A stretch of DNA of 64,000 nt, from NCBI RefSeq assembly GCF_000633455.1, contig NZ_AYMG01000023.1:186001-250000 (forward strand), written 5' to 3'. Source of the stretch: Pedobacter jeongneungensis. Lineage in GTDB: Bacteria; Bacteroidota; Bacteroidia; Sphingobacteriales; Sphingobacteriaceae. A model generated the notes under the pieces. It was not told the DNA's origin. It made no database searches and saw nothing but the letters and a program-made list of their open reading frames with translations. Below are positions 62,901-64,000 of the stretch, piece after piece; positions within the stretch are counted from its first letter, which is position 1; each line of letters opens with the position of its first letter. A program made the position numbers and the translations under genes.

Positions 62901-63333
62901 TCCAGGTCTTAATGTCATCACCAATGTCGCCCTGTACCTGTGTACGCTGATTAATTTGCCACTGGTTTTGCTGCAGATAATTCCAATAGGTTTCGGCCAA
63001 AAGTGATTGTAAAATACTTTTTTCGGGCTGTTTGGCATTGCCAATATCTTTACGCAAATCGATCAAAATTTTATCAAAAGCATTTTCTTCCAAGTAACTC
63101 TGAAACACCATCCGGTAAATCACCGATTTAACGAGCAAAGGCGTATTATGCGTTTGACGTGCCTGCTCATTTATTTTTTCCACCAAAGCCAGTGCATCTT
63201 TGGGTTTAGCCAGGTTGGCGATAGAATCGATCCTGTAAAAATCGTTGAGTGTATATTTTTGTTGTGCAGAAACATGTAACGACATCAAAATGAGGAGAAA
63301 AAATAAGGCGGGGAGGCGTAATGATATATTCAT
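56986..63333 (-). CDS. Alpha-2-macroglobulin family protein with inserted SusC-like segment
   Basis: This 2115-residue exported protein (signal peptide MNISLRLPALFFLLILMSLHVSAQ, no lipobox) is a bacterial alpha-2-macroglobulin, thought to trap proteases in the periplasm. It has many MG-type beta domains (MG1-like DRPIYRPGQTIYYKGLCLE near residue 585) and the thioester motif CAEQ at Cys1575 in YPYECAEQTFSRFYA, followed by the alpha-helical thioester domain. Around 1190-1290, a CarboxypepD_reg domain (GVVFDTQGEILPGVQVRVG) is followed by EVVVTGYG (1268-1275) and QKKENLTGAV, the hallmark of SusC plugs. The insert has no barrel. Its use is unknown. Confidence 0.9.
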   Translation of the reverse strand: MNISLRLPALFFLLILMSLHVSAQQKYTLNDFYRIDSIANLAKPKDALALVEKINEQARQTHNTPLLVKSVIYRMVFQSYLEENAFDKILIDLRKDIGNAKQPEKSILQSLLAETYWNYLQQNQWQINQRTQVQGDIGDDIKTWNIKKLNDETVKYYLLSLKESQILQQTKVDTLDAVLAGDKKYRSFRPTLYDLLAHRALDVFNNTQLGLTQYDDELIDMSNADWFGDRQVFLNITISADSTSFKAQALQLFKNLIRFHQGNSNTSALADVDLKRLKFVQQHFTGDRQELYYNALSQLAEQSKETEVFADILYEQAVMHKNAQLPVDTNKQNLITAVALAEKAIDAFPKSIGAENAKNLIEEIKSSSLSVKVKEFAQPDQPSQLYLSYKNTDTVQLRLYHSPEFKNDYEQFNNKTDFLAFLRKNKTVRQWVIAVPKTNDFQIHTLVDKIDALPFGSYTLIVQTINRKQNDTVYSNISFKVTAMAVINRSNIDKHEYFVSQLNNGAPSKNVTIRQRRYDYNTRKYIDGELLTTDGNGYASTTETQAGMSAALLKLGKDELQININNYNSYRDEEDERIILFTDRPIYRPGQTIYYKGLCLEILNGKNKIEVNKALEVSFNDANGKEITTTKLMSNDYGTFQGSFTIPMGILNGQMEIETENGRIAVQVEEYKRPTFEVVFDKANKHYKLNDSIKVEGKASSFSGYSVSNAKVNYKVFRRVMDDYRLSYEQRSVIYGSRMYAERKQVAIGKTSTKEGGKFEITFFANVTDTRANYSYEIIADITDLNGETRSKTTSINVGKKDITLNISAEQVVYLSNKTDSISFSVTNLNNEAIKADVKAEWSLLQAPSRLMNKSLFYAENYAMSKEDFIKNFPDDDYNNELEVAKWPVKSVEFKQNLSAKNGRGNLSFSQKDLKPGYYKISLTAVNGQNDTVKTDKYLVIYHAVPAVIQSNIEWITPEVTVIKPNESAVFRLAGLAENSKAYYEVYYRDSIAEKVWINLSPKQTIVKIQPKANYEAGFAVQFTMVHRGTIYNSIQQVTIADPQKELNIRFLTFRDKLQPGEKESWKLKISNNKGEKQMAEMVATLYDASLDNLKQMNWNTNLQTSFNYGFYNWNFNVNNVANPGYLWFLRQDKNYSVITRGYENLNLFGYNYYGGYNSGYRNYISNLQRAKRKGISAEALKKLAELENGKLIYGVVFDTQGEILPGVQVRVGKMVTTTNVFGIYTIDAKAGETLNFSFIGFKNYAIKIGSKKRVDVTLKEDGTALNEVVVTGYGVQKKENLTGAVMQVRGSALKAKTPGLAAEAIYGSRSAEAMVFPIAAEDKSTTLRQEIEPLKNLNVTPRTNFNELAFFYPQLLTDAKGEILIEFTIPQSLTRYKMMGFAHTKDLRTASITKELVTQKQLAIAINAPRFFREGDTILLSAKLNNLAGKKLTGNASLQLTDALTGKPVQVFGTNDKSEKTFEVGDEGNTVLKWTVIIPSGISAITYKVLAQSGKFSDGEENTIPVLANAMLITESMPINVRGNTTKTFDFEKLEKSGSSKTMRNQGLTFEFTSNPVWYAVQALPYLMEYPYECAEQTFSRFYANSFATGIINSSPKIKTVFEQWKNTNNGEALLSNLEKNQELKSILLEETPWVRNADHESERKKRLATLFDLNRMTYELKANFEKLEKMQFNNGAFPWFSGMREDRYITQHIVLGMGQLKKLKMVDEKAYPKFNAMLNKAIIYLDAALVQDYKNEVKGKYFAYLPLHYLFARSYTDQKNTSADFVKAKDFYLKKLASSWKTFDTYQLAQTALVLNRNGNNVEAKKIITLLSQTAQQNEELGMYWATNKAGWWWYQSPVETQALLIEAFDEVANDTKAVEEMKIWLLKNKQTNDWKITKATTAACYALLMRGTDLLAESNEPEITIGGQKLAELQQPNATKETGTGYQKISIAGVNVKPEMGRVEVKNNNQTIAWGALYWQYFEQLDKITSANTGIKIKKQLFLQKASNKGDVLTPLTTSNVLAPGDLLKVRIEIYCDRDMEYLHLKDMRSSGFEPVNVISQYKYQDGLGYYESTKDASTNFFISYMPKGTYVFEYPLRVTHAGNFSNGITSLQSMYAPEFTTHSAGIRVSVK

Positions 63334-63460
63334 AGGTAGCTTGCGTTTTTACTATAGATGGGCTGAACGCTTAAATTCCATAAGCGATTGATATTTATCT
63401 GATTCTTATACGAATCTAAGTATTAATGAACTAAATGTTACAACCAGCAAACATTAAGGT

Positions 63461-63491
63461 TTTTAACATTCGCGGCATAACATTATCTTTG
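63461..63491 (+). promoter_or_regulatory. Bacteroidota-type promoter of ribH
   Basis: TTTT (63461-63464, near-consensus for TTTG) is followed after 19 bp by TATCTTTG (63484-63491), a perfect -7 element. The ribH ATG is at 63496, only 4 bp further, so the transcript probably has no or almost no leader. Confidence 0.7.
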
Positions 63492-63495
63492 CCCC

Positions 63496-63987
63496 ATGTC
63501 AACACAATTAAAAAATCTATCCGATTTCTCTCATACCACCGTTCCTAGCGGTGCAAACTATAAATTCGGGATTATTGTAGCCGAGTGGAATGCCGAAATT
63601 ACCGGTGCTTTATACAATGGTGCATTAAAAACCCTGTTAGCAAATGGCGTTGCCGAAGAAAATATTATTTCTTTACCGGTACCCGGAAGTTTTGAATTAA
63701 CCGGTGGTGCAGAAATTCTGTTGAGCAAAAGAAGCGATATTGATGCGGTAATCTGCTTAGGCTGTGTAATACAGGGCGATACCAAACATTTCGATTTTAT
63801 TTGCGATGCAGTGGCGCAGGGCGTAACCAATGTTGGCATTAAATACAGTAAACCGGTTATTTTTGGGGTGCTAACCACCAATAATTTAGAGCAGGCGCAA
63901 GACCGTGCAGGCGGCAAACATGGCAATAAAGGCGATGAAGCTGCAATTACAGCGATTAAAATGGCCGATTTTTCTGCACAGATTTAA
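63496..63987 (+). CDS. ribH: 6,7-dimethyl-8-ribityllumazine synthase
   Basis: This enzyme joins 5-amino-6-ribitylaminouracil with dihydroxybutanone phosphate, the step before riboflavin. The 163-residue protein has the family core: GIIVAEWNAEITGALYNGA, then SLPVPGSFELTGGAEILL, AVICLGCVIQGDTKHFDFIC with the catalytic His, and FGVLTTNNLEQAQDRAGG. Length is normal. It is divergent from the macroglobulin gene; no other rib gene is in the window. A riboswitch is unlikely since the leader is too short. Confidence 0.96.
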   Translation: MSTQLKNLSDFSHTTVPSGANYKFGIIVAEWNAEITGALYNGALKTLLANGVAEENIISLPVPGSFELTGGAEILLSKRSDIDAVICLGCVIQGDTKHFDFICDAVAQGVTNVGIKYSKPVIFGVLTTNNLEQAQDRAGGKHGNKGDEAAITAIKMADFSAQI

Positions 63988-64000
63988 ACTTGCGTTTTAA

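Noticed and set aside
1..64000. tRNA and rRNA genes
   Set aside because: TTCGA-type T-loop motifs found (for example near 43234, 50035 and 57233) all lie inside protein genes and have no cloverleaf around them.

Overview
The window is chromosomal DNA of a Bacteroidota bacterium, most like Sphingobacteriaceae (Pedobacter or a close relative; this is an inference, no database was searched). The evidence is a SusC/SusD pair, a PorP/SprF protein next to a type IX secretion (T9SS) C-terminal domain protein, A+T-rich intergenic DNA, and promoters of the Bacteroidota form TTTG-N19-TAnnTTTG ahead of rplC and, less perfectly, rpsL and ribH.

Left part (1-17.3 kb). A secreted glycosidase-like gene is cut by the left edge. 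Then comes one long minus-strand ribosomal operon of 29 genes, rplC to rplQ, including secY, map, infA and rpoA. It starts at a textbook promoter at 17266-17296 and ends at a terminator at 2012-2043. Two short genes, rpmJ (L36) and rpmD (L30), were found by reading the sequence. S14, S4 and L36 are forms without zinc ligands; S3 and L17 carry long low-complexity tails. The str genes rpsL-rpsG-fusA-rpsJ lie separately at 32.3-35.9 kb on the same strand, so rpsJ is about 15 kb from rplC.

Middle (17.3-32.2 kb). This holds a TauE/SafE permease with a DUF1634 partner, a toxin-antitoxin pair whose toxin is frameshifted, a yeast-type prephenate dehydrogenase, and a three-gene surface operon (collagen-like fibre, T9SS C-terminal-domain protein, PorP/SprF). 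It also holds a GH63-like glucosidase followed by dgt, and a cluster of small hydrophilic proteins flanking a possible non-coding RNA.

Right part (36-64 kb). A polysaccharide-type uptake operon (SusC, SusD, discoidin lipoprotein) has two CAAACGTTTG palindromes upstream; a third precedes the glycosidase gene at the left edge, suggesting one LacI-type regulon. Next come an orphan APS kinase, an outer-membrane receptor-like protein, a His/Lys-rich 56-residue peptide, several small enzymes, an M1 peptidase and an ArsC/Spx-like protein. A LytS-type kinase and LytTR regulator follow, preceded by three tandem 152-bp repeats and a pair of direct repeats. The window ends with a 2115-residue alpha-2-macroglobulin that contains a SusC-like segment, and divergent ribH.

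Intergenic DNA is rich in dispersed palindromic repeats of several families. No tRNA, rRNA, transposase, CRISPR array or phage gene was seen. I found no gene cluster that is clearly a new system; the best leads are the shared operator, the candidate RNA at 31.4 kb, the repeat-preceded LytS/LytTR pair and the hybrid macroglobulin.
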